The notes under the pieces: generated by a model
Seen by the model: only the letters and a program-made list of their open reading frames with translations
Told to the model about the DNA's origin: nothing
Databases searched by the model: none
NCBI GenBank assembly: GCA_045580025.1
Contig: JAZNNB010000030.1
Coordinates: forward strand, 48,594-112,593
Direction: 5' to 3'
Source of the DNA: SIG440 sp045580025
GTDB lineage: Bacteria; Bacillota; Clostridia; Monoglobales; Monoglobaceae
DNA length: 64,000 bases
Made by a program: the position numbers and the translations under genes
Shown: piece after piece, positions 40,512-48,707 of the stretch
How positions within the stretch are numbered: the stretch's first letter is position 1
How the letters are laid out: the number at the start of each line of letters is the position of its first letter

Positions 40512-41438
40512 ATGGATTATCGGGGAGCAGCCCTTGACTTCTCATTTTACATTGAAAAACTATATTCAGTACATTATTTTGAATATCCGAAGGACTTTTC
40601 TTTTCACGGTGAAAGCCACGATTTTTGGGAATTTGTGTATGTGGACAAAGGCGAGGTCTTTGCCTCCGCTGACAATAAGGAAATTCTTCTTTCCCAAGGA
40701 AATATAATTTTTCACAAGCCCAACGAATGGCACAACATAAGAAGTAACGGCAAAATTGCTCCAAATGTAGCTATTGTAAGTTTTTCCTGCCACTCTGAAG
40801 CTATGAATTTTTTTAAAGACCGGGTCCTTACAGTTGATAACGAACAAAAGACTCTAATTGCAAAAATAATTTCAGAATACACAAATGCATTTTCTTCGCC
40901 CCTCAATGATCTTTTCTCAAAGCAACTTGACTCAAAAGAAAATCCCCTTGTGGGCTCCAAACAACTTATAAGCCAATATATATGCCAGCTTCTTATAACA
41001 TTTTTGAGGTCGGGAAACACTCAAAAAACGCAGGCTCACACATTTATGCAAAATCACTCAAATGCCAGTCTCAACATCATTTTAAACTATATGTCAGACC
41101 ATATAAGCGAAAATGTAACCATAGAAGACCTTGTTATGTACAGCGGGCTTAATCGTATGGGCATCAACCGTCTTTTCAACTCCAATTTTTCCACCAGTCC
41201 CATACAGTATTTTATTAAAATGAAAATTGAACTGGCAAAAAAACTTATCAGAGAGGACAGTCACAACATCTCTCAGATTGCTGAGCTTCTTGGGTATTCA
41301 AGTATACATTATTTCTCCCTGCAGTTCAAAAAAATCACAGGAATGACGCCCAGTCAATATTCTTCATCAATAAAGGCTATGTCTCCACTCGGAAACACCG
41401 CTGATGTCTTTTCCCCCATATTGCCGAACAACGAATGA
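40512..41438 (+). CDS. AraC-family transcriptional regulator
   Basis: A 308-residue regulator with an N-terminal cupin sensor domain (FHGESHDFWEFVYVDKGE, IIFHKPNEWHNI) and a C-terminal double helix-turn-helix (residues about 195-290; VTIEDLVMYSGLNRMGINRLF and ISQIAELLGYSSIHYFSLQFKK). The start is ATG 40512 behind AAGGAGG. It is divergently oriented from the nucleotidyltransferase-kinase pair and probably controls it in response to a sugar; that link is inferred. Confidence 0.88.
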   Translation: MDYRGAALDFSFYIEKLYSVHYFEYPKDFSFHGESHDFWEFVYVDKGEVFASADNKEILLSQGNIIFHKPNEWHNIRSNGKIAPNVAIVSFSCHSEAMNFFKDRVLTVDNEQKTLIAKIISEYTNAFSSPLNDLFSKQLDSKENPLVGSKQLISQYICQLLITFLRSGNTQKTQAHTFMQNHSNASLNIILNYMSDHISENVTIEDLVMYSGLNRMGINRLFNSNFSTSPIQYFIKMKIELAKKLIREDSHNISQIAELLGYSSIHYFSLQFKKITGMTPSQYSSSIKAMSPLGNTADVFSPILPNNE

Positions 41439-41448
41439 CTTGTTTCAA

Positions 41449-41490
41449 AACAAAATCCCGCATGCTCACCCGGAATTTGCGGGTTTTGTT
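41449..41490. terminator. Bidirectional terminator
   Basis: A 13-bp interrupted-free stem AACAAAATCCCGCA with TGCGGGTTTTGTT, loop of 15, between the convergent araC-type gene and the DUF1846 gene. Confidence 0.8.
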
Positions 41491-42978
41491 TTATTGATGA
41501 TAAAGTCTTTCGTTTTCGTATCTTGGCTCAAAGCTCACATTTATTCCCAGTCGTCTTAGGATTTTTTCGTCTTCTTCACTCAAAATAACGGTAAAATGAG
41601 CATCTCCGCCGTGGAGTTTTTCAAGCTGTTCCTTTGCAAGCTTTGCAACATCACTGGAAAGTGCCGAAATTGTGAGGGCAAGAAGAACCTCATCGGTATG
41701 GAGTCTCGGATTTTTGTGTTTTAGATATTTTGTTTTAAGCTCACAAATAGGTTCAAGGACCGATGCCTCAATCAAATCAATTTCAGGATCAATTTCACCA
41801 AGAGCTTTAAGGGCGTTGAGCAAAAGTGCCGCTGCTGCTCCGAGAGTGGTTGATGTTTTTCCCGTCACAATTCTGCCATCAGGAAGCACCATGGCACCTG
41901 CAGGCGCCTGTGTGCGTTTTTCCTTTTCCAAAGCCTTTGGAACCGCCGGGCAATACTCAGGCGTAACCCCCGCCTGATTCATCAAAAGCTCAAGTTTTTT
42001 CACCTGAGTGGTGTCATCGCCAAGTGTTCGTACAATATTTGCACTTACAGAGAAATATCTTCTGATGATTTCCATCTTTGATGCTTCGCAGCAAACCCCA
42101 TCATCAACAATGCAATATCCCGCCATATTTACACCCATATCAGTAGGTGATTTGTATGGGGATTTTCCCTGGATACGTTCAAACATAGTGTTGAGCACGG
42201 GGAAAATTTCAACATCACGGTTATAGTTCACCGCTGTCTTTCCATACGCTTCCAAATGGAATGGGTCAATCATATTCACATCATTGAGGTCAGCCGTTGC
42301 CGCCTCATAAGCAAGGTTCACCGGATGTTTAAGTGGCAGATTCCACACCGGAAATGTCTCAAACTTCGCATAACCCGCAGCAATCCCACGTTTATGTTCA
42401 TGATAAAGCTGGCTGAGACAGGTTGCCATTTTGCCGCTTCCCGGACCTGGCGCAGTAATAACCACCAAAGACCGCTGGGTCTCGATGAAATCGTTCTTTC
42501 CAAGTCCCTCATCACTTACTATATGCGGAATGTCCGAAGGATACCCTGCTATTGTATAATGCTTATAGCATTTTATTCCCAAATTTTCAAGCTGTTTAAA
42601 AAATGTTTTTGCAGATGGCTGATTATTATAACGGGTAAGAACAACGCTTCCCACATACAAATCCATCTCACGGAATGTATCAATAAGGCGGAGCACGTCA
42701 TTATCATAGGTAATACCCAAATCGCCACGCATTTTGTTGGACTCAATATCCTCAGAATTGATGGCAATAACAATCTCAACATCGTCCTTTAGCTGTTGAA
42801 GCATACGGATTTTGCTGTCGGGAGCAAAACCGGGAAGAACCCTTGCCGCATGATAATCGTCAAACAGCTTTCCGCCAAATTCAAGGTATAGCTTTCCCCC
42901 AAATTCTGCAATGCGTTTTCTTATCTGTTGTGATTGCTCCAAAAGATATTTTTGATTGTCAAATCCGATTTTGCGCAT
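41491..42978 (-). CDS. DUF1846 family protein
   Basis: A 495-residue protein of the DUF1846 family, whose members are long and highly conserved in Firmicutes but have no proven function. A nucleotide-binding-like APGPGSGKMATC loop lies near residue 180. It is cytoplasmic by composition, with no signal or membrane segments. The start is ATG 42978 behind GGGAGGATG. It forms a single-gene unit ending at the bidirectional terminator. Confidence 0.9.
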   Translation of the reverse strand: MRKIGFDNQKYLLEQSQQIRKRIAEFGGKLYLEFGGKLFDDYHAARVLPGFAPDSKIRMLQQLKDDVEIVIAINSEDIESNKMRGDLGITYDNDVLRLIDTFREMDLYVGSVVLTRYNNQPSAKTFFKQLENLGIKCYKHYTIAGYPSDIPHIVSDEGLGKNDFIETQRSLVVITAPGPGSGKMATCLSQLYHEHKRGIAAGYAKFETFPVWNLPLKHPVNLAYEAATADLNDVNMIDPFHLEAYGKTAVNYNRDVEIFPVLNTMFERIQGKSPYKSPTDMGVNMAGYCIVDDGVCCEASKMEIIRRYFSVSANIVRTLGDDTTQVKKLELLMNQAGVTPEYCPAVPKALEKEKRTQAPAGAMVLPDGRIVTGKTSTTLGAAAALLLNALKALGEIDPEIDLIEASVLEPICELKTKYLKHKNPRLHTDEVLLALTISALSSDVAKLAKEQLEKLHGGDAHFTVILSEEDEKILRRLGINVSFEPRYENERLYHQ

Positions 42979-43086
42979 ACCGCATCCTCCCTTTTATCAT
43001 TCCACGTAATAGTATATCACACTTTTTCAAAATAGGAAAGCCTATTTTGAATTTTTTCTTGAAATATATCAAACTTTTAACAAAAA

Positions 43087-43112
43087 AGGCAGCCAACATA
43101 AGTTGATTGCCT
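43087..43112 (-). terminator. Terminator of the HAD gene
   Basis: An interrupted stem AGGCA-CAAC with GTTG-TGCCT is followed on the minus strand by T6. Confidence 0.6.
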
Positions 43113-43118
43113 ATATTT

Positions 43119-43784
43119 TCATCTAAAACATTTATTTTTTATCTCATCAATTATTTGCAACGGATGAGAAATGATAATATCCGCGCCCGCATTCCTCAGT
43201 TCTGTGCCATCCCTGAATCCCCACAAAACACCCACAGAAGAGATTCCTGCATTCTTCGCTGTTTCAATATCTGTTGCAGTGTCCCCGATATAAAGGCATT
43301 CACTTCTGGAGACTCCAAGCTCCTCCACTATTTCAAACACTGATTCGGGGTCAGGCTTTAAGGGTTTTCCTTTTCTCGCCCCCAAGCAAATATCAATAAG
43401 CCCGTCGTCAATCATAACCTCTGCAACCTTCTTTGTTGTGCTATCATCCTTGTTTGAAAGGATTGCTGTCTTAATTCCCATCTCCTTAAGGGCTTCAAGC
43501 ATAGGAATAACCCCATCATACACAGCGGTAAGATACAAAAAATCATTGTCATATTTTTCTTCGTACCACTGGTGTATTTCAGCACTCTTTTCCAATCCCA
43601 CGCCCCTGAATTCAAGCATTCTCTCAATTAGAACCCTTGAACCATTTCCCACCAATGTTTTATATTCCTCTGTGGGTATAATTTCAATACCAAAATTTTT
43701 GAGAGCTTCATTTCCAAAATACGCAATGGTATCAAGAGTATTAAGGAGCGTGCCGTCCAAATCAAAAATACAAGCTTTTATCAT
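43119..43784 (-). CDS. HAD-superfamily phosphatase (phosphoglycolate phosphatase-like)
   Basis: A 221-residue HAD hydrolase with the nucleophile motif DLDGTLLNT (D8, D10), motif II TAILSNKD, motif III Lys (RKGKPLKPDPESV) and the acidic motif IV YIGDTATDIETAKNAG. The helical cap is type C1. Close relatives are phosphoglycolate phosphatases and PpaX; the substrate is not decidable. The start is ATG 43784 behind GGAGGAAT. Confidence 0.88.
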   Translation of the reverse strand: MIKACIFDLDGTLLNTLDTIAYFGNEALKNFGIEIIPTEEYKTLVGNGSRVLIERMLEFRGVGLEKSAEIHQWYEEKYDNDFLYLTAVYDGVIPMLEALKEMGIKTAILSNKDDSTTKKVAEVMIDDGLIDICLGARKGKPLKPDPESVFEIVEELGVSRSECLYIGDTATDIETAKNAGISSVGVLWGFRDGTELRNAGADIIISHPLQIIDEIKNKCFR

Positions 43785-43834
43785 TTCAAAAATTCCTCCG
43801 TGCAGAAAATACCTGCATATCTCGCCAAAAAAAC

Positions 43835-43857
43835 AGCGGCTCTCAAAAAGAGCCGCT
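43835..43857 (-). terminator. Terminator of the ribosomal protein operon (after rplQ)
   Basis: A 9-bp perfect stem AGCGGCTCT with AGAGCCGCT is followed on the minus strand by T7. It closes the 17-kb ribosomal cluster. Confidence 0.92.
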
Positions 43858-43872
43858 ATAATTTTAATTTAA

Positions 43873-44214
43873 TTATACAAGTTCCAAAACTGAAACTTCA
43901 GCAGCGTCGCCACGTCTGGGACCAACTTTGATAATTCTTGTATAACCACCGTTACGCTCAGCGTACTTGGGAGCAATTTCACTGAACAACTTTGTAACAA
44001 CGTCTTCTTTTGTGATAAACGCAAGAGCCTGACGTCTTGTGTGAAGTGTGTCCTTCTTGCCAAGTGTAATCATTTTCTCAGCCAACTTCTGAACTTCCTT
44101 AGCACGAGTGGTAGTTGTTTCGATTTTACCTGCTTCGAGGAAAGAAGTTGTGAGATTTCTAAGCATTGCTATTCTCTGGTCTGTGGGTCTTCCCAACTTT
44201 CTCTGGTGTGCCAT
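43873..44214 (-). CDS. rplQ: 50S ribosomal protein L17
   Basis: A 113-residue bacterial L17 with the signature KLGRPTDQRIAMLRNLTTS and the C-terminal GPRRGDAAEVSVLELV. L17 sits near the peptide exit tunnel. It is the last gene of the alpha-operon segment, after rpoA, with an upstream ribosome site GAGGTGA. Confidence 0.98.
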   Translation of the reverse strand: MAHQRKLGRPTDQRIAMLRNLTTSFLEAGKIETTTTRAKEVQKLAEKMITLGKKDTLHTRRQALAFITKEDVVTKLFSEIAPKYAERNGGYTRIIKVGPRRGDAAEVSVLELV

Positions 44215-44264
44215 ACTATCACCTCTTTCAATAAATCTTCACCGAAATTTTACTTTCGGGGGAA

Positions 44265-45215
44265 TTAGTCTTCGTTTGTTGCAAGAGCAAGGTCCATACT
44301 TTCAAGCTTTGCAATAACCTCTTCAAGCGACTTGCGACCAAGGTTTCTTACCTTCATCATGTCGTTTTCGCTGCGGTTTGTCAAATCCTGAACAGTGTTG
44401 ATACCAGCTCTCTTCAAACAGTTGTAAGAACGCACTGAAAGGTCAAGCTCTTCGATTGTTGTCTCTAAAACTTTTTCTTTCTTGCTTTCTTCTTTCTCAA
44501 TCATGATTTCTGCGTTTTTCGCACTTTCAGACAAATCGATGAAGAGATTTAAATGTTCATTGAGTATCTTCGCGCCCAAGCTGACTGCATCAGGAGGATT
44601 GATTGTTCCATCAGTCCAAACCTCAAGCGTAAGCTTGTCATAGTCTGTTATCTGACCTACTCTGGTGTTTTCAACTGTATAGTTAACCTTCATAACAGGT
44701 GTATAAATTGAATCCACCGGAATAACGCCGATTACCGGCTGAAGAAGCTGCTTGTTTCTGTCAGCAGAAACATAGCCGCGTCCCTTGTCAATAACGATTT
44801 CCATAAAGAGTTTTGCATCTTCATTGAGCTTTGCAATGTGCAAATCACCGTTGATGATTTCAACATCTGAATCACACTTAATATCGCGGGCACAAATTTC
44901 GCCTGCACCCTCATGGTTGATGTAAATTGTTTTGGGACCGTCTGAATGAAGTTTAATCGCCAGCTTCTTTATGTTGAGAATAATTTCTGTAACATCTTCC
45001 GCAACACCGGGGATAGTGGAAAATTCGTGCAAAATACCGTCAATTTTAACGGAATTTACAGCCACACCGGGAAGGGATGAGAGAAGAATTCTTCTGAGCG
45101 AGTTACCCAAAGTTGTGCCGTATCCTCTTTCGAGGGGCTCTACGACAAATTTGCCGTAGCTTTCGTCTTCTGATACGTGGACACATTCAACTCTTGGCTT
45201 TTCTATTTCTATCAT
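44265..45215 (-). CDS. rpoA: RNA polymerase alpha subunit
   Basis: A 316-residue alpha subunit. The N-terminal assembly domain (GYGTTLGNSLRRILLSSLPG) and the C-terminal domain (residues about 250-310, LDLSVRSYNCLKRAGI, RNLGRKSLEEV), which contacts UP elements and activators, are both complete. The start is ATG 45215 behind GTAGGAGGG. The 109-bp gap from rpsD holds stable hairpins. Confidence 0.98.
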   Translation of the reverse strand: MIEIEKPRVECVHVSEDESYGKFVVEPLERGYGTTLGNSLRRILLSSLPGVAVNSVKIDGILHEFSTIPGVAEDVTEIILNIKKLAIKLHSDGPKTIYINHEGAGEICARDIKCDSDVEIINGDLHIAKLNEDAKLFMEIVIDKGRGYVSADRNKQLLQPVIGVIPVDSIYTPVMKVNYTVENTRVGQITDYDKLTLEVWTDGTINPPDAVSLGAKILNEHLNLFIDLSESAKNAEIMIEKEESKKEKVLETTIEELDLSVRSYNCLKRAGINTVQDLTNRSENDMMKVRNLGRKSLEEVIAKLESMDLALATNED

Positions 45216-45324
45216 ATTTAGCCCTCCTACTCAATTTCTTTAACACAATGCCGCAAGAGCACGCGTCTTTGCAAAAGCATTGTGGTTCCGCCACAAAGAG
45301 TGGCAGAAAACCGGATACAGTCTA
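45216..45324 (-). promoter_or_regulatory. Structured leader between rpsD and rpoA
   Basis: On the minus strand: hairpin GCCAC-TCTTT-GTGGC (45304-45290), then a longer one, CACAATGC with GCATTGTG (45284-45244), ending about 20 bases before the rpoA ribosome site. Role unknown; it may tune the ratio of RpoA to ribosomal proteins. Confidence 0.5.
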
Positions 45325-45951
45325 TTATTTGCTGTAATACTCAACAATCAAGTGTTCTTCGATTGGAAGATCGATATCTTCTCTTTCAGCAAAAGCAACA
45401 ACTCTGCCTTCAAGAGTATCCTTGTTCATATCAAGCCACTTGGGAACTATTCTTGATTCTGTTGAAGCGAGAACAGCGTCAAATTTTGAGCTCTGACGGC
45501 TTGTTTCGCAAAGAGTAATTACATCTCCAACTTTAACAAGGTAAGAAGGAATGTTAACCTTCTTTCCGTTTACCAAAAAGTGTGCGTGTGAAACGAGCTG
45601 TCTTGCCTCAGGTCTTGAAACTGCAAAACCAAGTCTGTAAACAACATTGTCAAGACGTCTTTCAACTAATGAAAGAAGGTTTTCACCTGTAACACCTGCC
45701 ATTTTGTTAGCCATTTCGAAATAATGAGCGAACTGACCTTCGAGTATGCCATAAGCGCGTCTAACTTTCTGTTTTTCTCTGAGCTGAGTTCCGTACTCAG
45801 AAAGCTTACGTCTGCCCTGACCGTGCTGACCGGGAGCATAAGCGCGTCTTGTAATAGCACATTTATCTGTATAACATCTGTCGCCCTTTAAGAACAACTT
45901 CTGTCCTTCACGTCTGCATATTCTGCAAACTGATTCTGTATATCTAGCCAT
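45325..45951 (-). CDS. rpsD: 30S ribosomal protein S4
   Basis: A 208-residue primary-binding 30S protein with the zinc-type four-Cys N-terminus (CRICRREG and CYTDKC) and a central S4 RNA-binding domain (RRLDNVVYRLGFAVSRPEARQ region). In other bacteria S4 is an autoregulator of its own mRNA. The gene lies within rpsM-rpsK-rpsD-rpoA-rplQ. Confidence 0.98.
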   Translation of the reverse strand: MARYTESVCRICRREGQKLFLKGDRCYTDKCAITRRAYAPGQHGQGRRKLSEYGTQLREKQKVRRAYGILEGQFAHYFEMANKMAGVTGENLLSLVERRLDNVVYRLGFAVSRPEARQLVSHAHFLVNGKKVNIPSYLVKVGDVITLCETSRQSSKFDAVLASTESRIVPKWLDMNKDTLEGRVVAFAEREDIDLPIEEHLIVEYYSK

Positions 45952-45986
45952 GGTATAATTTCACCTCCTAAAATTTCCTAACCGAA

Positions 45987-46379
45987 CTATACACGTCTTC
46001 TCTTGGGGGGTCTGCAACCGTTGTGAGGAATCGGTGTAACGTCCTTAATCATATTAACCTCAAGACCTGCAACCTGAAGAGCACGAATTGCTGCTTCACG
46101 ACCGCTACCAGGTCCTTTTACGTATACTTCAACATATTTGAGACCGTGTTCCATAGCAGCTTTTGCAGCTGTTTCTGCTGCCATCTGTGCTGCGAATGGA
46201 GTGCTCTTTTTTGAACCTCTGAATCCCAAACCACCAGCTGATGCCCATGAAATAGCGTTTCCTGCAACATCGGTGATTGTAACGATTGTATTGTTAAAGG
46301 TTGACTTGATATGAGCCGCACCACGTTCAATATTTTTCTTTTCTCTACGACGTCTGGTTTTCTTGACTGCCTTTGCCAT
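45987..46379 (-). CDS. rpsK: 30S ribosomal protein S11
   Basis: 130 residues, starting MAKAVKKTRRRREKKN. The signature KGPGSGREAAIRALQ and the C-terminal PHNGCRPPKRRRV are present. The start is ATG 46379, 9 bp after GGAGGTG; a GTG inside that site was rejected. Confidence 0.98.
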   Translation of the reverse strand: MAKAVKKTRRRREKKNIERGAAHIKSTFNNTIVTITDVAGNAISWASAGGLGFRGSKKSTPFAAQMAAETAAKAAMEHGLKYVEVYVKGPGSGREAAIRALQVAGLEVNMIKDVTPIPHNGCRPPKRRRV

Positions 46380-46449
46380 AGTAAATTTCACCTCCTGATT
46401 TTAACGGAGTCTTACGAGAATCCGTAAAGACACAGTTTCAATTCAAATC

Positions 46450-46815
46450 TTATTTCTTTTTGTTGGCCATAGTCTTTCTTGGGCCTTTTCTGGTTCTTGC
46501 ATTTGTCTTTGAACGCTGTCCTCTTACAGGAAGATTTTTCCTGTGACGAAGACCTCTGTAACAGTTGATTTCAATGAGACGCTTGATATCGAGTGCAATA
46601 TCACGACGAAGGTCACCTTCAACGTTGTATTTGTCGATCTCAGCTCTAAGGGTTGAAACCTCGTCCTCAGTCAAATCGCGAACTCTTGTGTCAGGATTGA
46701 TGCCTGTAGCAGCAAGAATCTTCTTTGATGTGGAAAGGCCTATTCCGAAGATATAGGTAAGTCCAATCTCAACTCTCTTCTCATTTGGTAAGTCAACACC
46801 TGCAATACGTGCCAT
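46450..46815 (-). CDS. rpsM: 30S ribosomal protein S13
   Basis: 121 residues, starting MARIAGVDLPNEKRVEIGL, with the helix-two-turn-helix region and the basic tail RGQRSKTNARTRKGPRK. It contacts the head of the 30S and the P-site tRNA. The start is ATG 46815, 10 bp after GGAGGT; an in-frame GTG overlapping that site was rejected. Confidence 0.98.
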   Translation of the reverse strand: MARIAGVDLPNEKRVEIGLTYIFGIGLSTSKKILAATGINPDTRVRDLTEDEVSTLRAEIDKYNVEGDLRRDIALDIKRLIEINCYRGLRHRKNLPVRGQRSKTNARTRKGPRKTMANKKK

Positions 46816-46965
46816 ACTTTCATTCACCTCCGAATAATTTTTCTTTTTGAAAAGTGTAATGCGGAGCAGAATTTCACTTACAGCGAAAATTTCGCCTTCA
46901 TCAGCTTAAACAAATTGGCGTATAAGCCTGACTCTGCTCACACAAAGCTAATAATTTTTCGCAAT
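46816..46965 (-). promoter_or_regulatory. Structured 150-nt leader between rpmJ and rpsM
   Basis: On the minus strand, GAGCAGA (46939-46933) pairs with TCTGCTC (46870-46864). Inside lie GGC...GCC, GCTTA...TAAGC and the tight hairpin GCGAAA-TTTCGC (46895-46883). The position, just before rpsM, matches that of the S4-binding pseudoknot in the Escherichia coli alpha operon, but sequence similarity to it is not evident. Confidence 0.5.
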
Positions 46966-47079
46966 TTATCCCTGTTTCTGTTTGTGACGGGGGTTTTCGC
47001 AAATAACCATAACCTTGCCTTTTCTCTTGATCACTTTGCACTTTTCACAAATAGGTTTAACTGAAGGTTGTACTTTCAT
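46966..47079 (-). CDS. rpmJ: 50S ribosomal protein L36
   Basis: A 37-residue zinc-type L36. It starts MKVQPSVKPICEKCKVIKR and has the ligands CxxC, then Cys and His in VICENPRHKQ. The start is ATG 47079 behind GGAGGTGAAGGAGC. It is the first gene after the internal consensus promoter at 47142-47170. Confidence 0.97.
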   Translation of the reverse strand: MKVQPSVKPICEKCKVIKRKGKVMVICENPRHKQKQG

Positions 47080-47141
47080 TGCTCCTTCACCTCCTAAAAA
47101 AGTTACGATAGCTTGTACCGAAGCCTGAAGCTAACCGATTT

Positions 47142-47170
47142 ATTATATCATCAATTTTCTCATGTGTCAA
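47142..47170 (-). promoter_or_regulatory. Internal consensus promoter before rpmJ
   Basis: TTGACA (47170-47165), 17 bp, TATAAT (47147-47142) on the minus strand. It lets rpmJ-rpsM-rpsK-rpsD-rpoA-rplQ be made separately from the S10-spc part. Confidence 0.9.
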
Positions 47171-47218
47171 TACCCAATTTAATCTGTTACAGTGAATTAT
47201 TTCCATAATTTTGAGGTG

Positions 47219-47320
47219 TTAAACCCCAAAAAAATTATGAATTTGTTCCAAATCATCGGTTTTTACACAAACTTCCTCTCCGATATAAAATCGCTTATAC
47301 TTAGACATCTGTACCCACAT
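47219..47320 (-). CDS. Possible 33-codon small ORF after infA
   Basis: On the minus strand ATG 47320 opens a 33-codon frame (MWVQMSKYKRFYIGEE...). The stop overlaps a 9-bp hairpin (CATAATTTT with AAAATTATG). No convincing ribosome site precedes either Met. It begins 7 bp after the infA stop. It is a weak call and could be untranslated leader. Confidence 0.25.
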   Translation of the reverse strand: MWVQMSKYKRFYIGEEVCVKTDDLEQIHNFFGV

Positions 47321-47327
47321 CGTCTTA

Positions 47328-47546
47328 TTATTTTGCTCTCCAGGTAATTCTTCCCTTTGTCAAATCGTACGGAGAAATTTCAACCGTAACCTTGTCACCG
47401 GGCAAAATTCGGATATAGTGCATTCTGAGTTTTCCTGAAATGTGTGCCAAGATTTTGTGACCGTTTTCAAGTTCTACCTGAAACATCGCATTTGGAAGAG
47501 CCTCAAGCACTGTTCCTTCTATTTCCAAAACATCTTCCTTTGCCAT
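47328..47546 (-). CDS. infA: Translation initiation factor IF-1
   Basis: A 72-residue OB-fold protein with MAKEDVLEIEGTVLEALPNA and the C-terminal YDLTKGRITWR typical of Firmicutes. The start is ATG 47546 behind AAAGGAGGTGAAG. It closes the spc-side transcript (secY-adk-map-KOW-infA). Confidence 0.98.
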   Translation of the reverse strand: MAKEDVLEIEGTVLEALPNAMFQVELENGHKILAHISGKLRMHYIRILPGDKVTVEISPYDLTKGRITWRAK

Positions 47547-47597
47547 TTATCTTCACCTCCTTTAAAATATAAATCTATAAGCTTTAGGCAAAAAACC

Positions 47598-47876
47598 TCA
47601 AGCATTTATTTCTTCTTCAATTTCAGCAAGCGCTCTGCGAAGCTCGGTGTTCGTAACCTTTCCCTCTTCAGAAAGCTTTGCAATTATATAGTCGCTTCTT
47701 TTCCCAACAGCCTTTATGTGCTTATTCTTTTTCTTTTTTGGCTTATCTGATCTGTGCAAATCACCATCACAGATATAAGCAAAATTTTCCTCTGCATATA
47801 CCACAATATAATGTCTTCCGCTGTCCCTTCCCATTTTCGAGAAGACCACATCACCAATACTGAATTTTTCGTCCAT
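47598..47876 (-). CDS. KOW-domain RNA-binding protein
   Basis: A 92-residue protein with an N-terminal KOW motif (FSIGDVVFSKMGRDSGRHYIVV) resembling L14e/L24 folds, and a basic Lys-rich middle. Genes of this kind sit between map and infA in many Clostridia. A ribosomal or RNA-linked role is likely; nothing more specific can be said. The start is ATG 47876 behind GAGGTGT. Confidence 0.8.
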   Translation of the reverse strand: MDEKFSIGDVVFSKMGRDSGRHYIVVYAEENFAYICDGDLHRSDKPKKKKNKHIKAVGKRSDYIIAKLSEEGKVTNTELRRALAEIEEEINA

Positions 47877-47904
47877 TATACTTTACACCTCATAGTAATT
47901 TTGA

Positions 47905-48657
47905 TTATTCACATAAAGTCAAAATGTATGGTTCCCCATTTGTAACAAGAACTGTGTTTTCATAGTGCGCCGAAAGCTTTCCGTCAGCAGTATAAACAGT
48001 CCAGTCATCATCACCCACATAAATTTCGCGATTTCCTTGATTTACCATTGGCTCAATGGCAAGACACATTCCCGGGCGAAGTCTGACCCCGCGATGCCGT
48101 GGGTCAAAATAGTTTGGAATTTCAGGGTCTTCATGAAGCTGATGACCGATTCCGTGACCGCAATATTCCCTGAGCACACTGAATCCGTTTTTCTCAGCCA
48201 CCCGCTGAACCTCAGCAGAAATGTCAGAAACCCTATAACCCTCTTTTGCGAACTTTACGCCTTCAAAAAAGCTTTCCCTTGTAACATCAATAAGTTTTTG
48301 TGCCTCCTCGGAAATCTCACCGATGCCCACAGTTCTGGCCGCATCACCGTGATAACCCTTGAAGCAGGCACCCACATCGAAACTGACAATATCACCCTCT
48401 TTGAGAATTCTTTTTGACGGAATTCCGTGAATTACCTCGTCATTGATGCTTATGCAAACGCTGCCGGGAAATCCTCCATAACCCTTAAAGGACGGAACAC
48501 ATTCATTATCCCTGATATATTTTTCAGCGGCTCTGTCAAGCTCAAGTGTTGAAATCCCCGGTTTGACCAAAGCTTCAAGAAGTTTAAGTGTTTCACCGGT
48601 CACTCGGCCTGCAACTTTCATATATTCAATTTCGGTTTTGGATTTAATTGTTACCAT
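47905..48657 (-). CDS. map: Methionine aminopeptidase, type I
   Basis: A 250-residue enzyme that removes N-terminal Met from new proteins. Metal ligands lie in SFDVGACFKGYHGDAA (Asp pair), EYCGHGIGHQLHEDPEIPN (His), CLAIEPMV (Glu) and AHYENTVLV (Glu). The start is ATG 48657. It lies after adk, the usual secY-adk-map order. Confidence 0.97.
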   Translation of the reverse strand: MVTIKSKTEIEYMKVAGRVTGETLKLLEALVKPGISTLELDRAAEKYIRDNECVPSFKGYGGFPGSVCISINDEVIHGIPSKRILKEGDIVSFDVGACFKGYHGDAARTVGIGEISEEAQKLIDVTRESFFEGVKFAKEGYRVSDISAEVQRVAEKNGFSVLREYCGHGIGHQLHEDPEIPNYFDPRHRGVRLRPGMCLAIEPMVNQGNREIYVGDDDWTVYTADGKLSAHYENTVLVTNGEPYILTLCE

Positions 48658-48707
48658 TTTAAACTCTCCGATGTTTCAAACCTTATTGGAGTTTGATTTT
48701 CTCCAGC

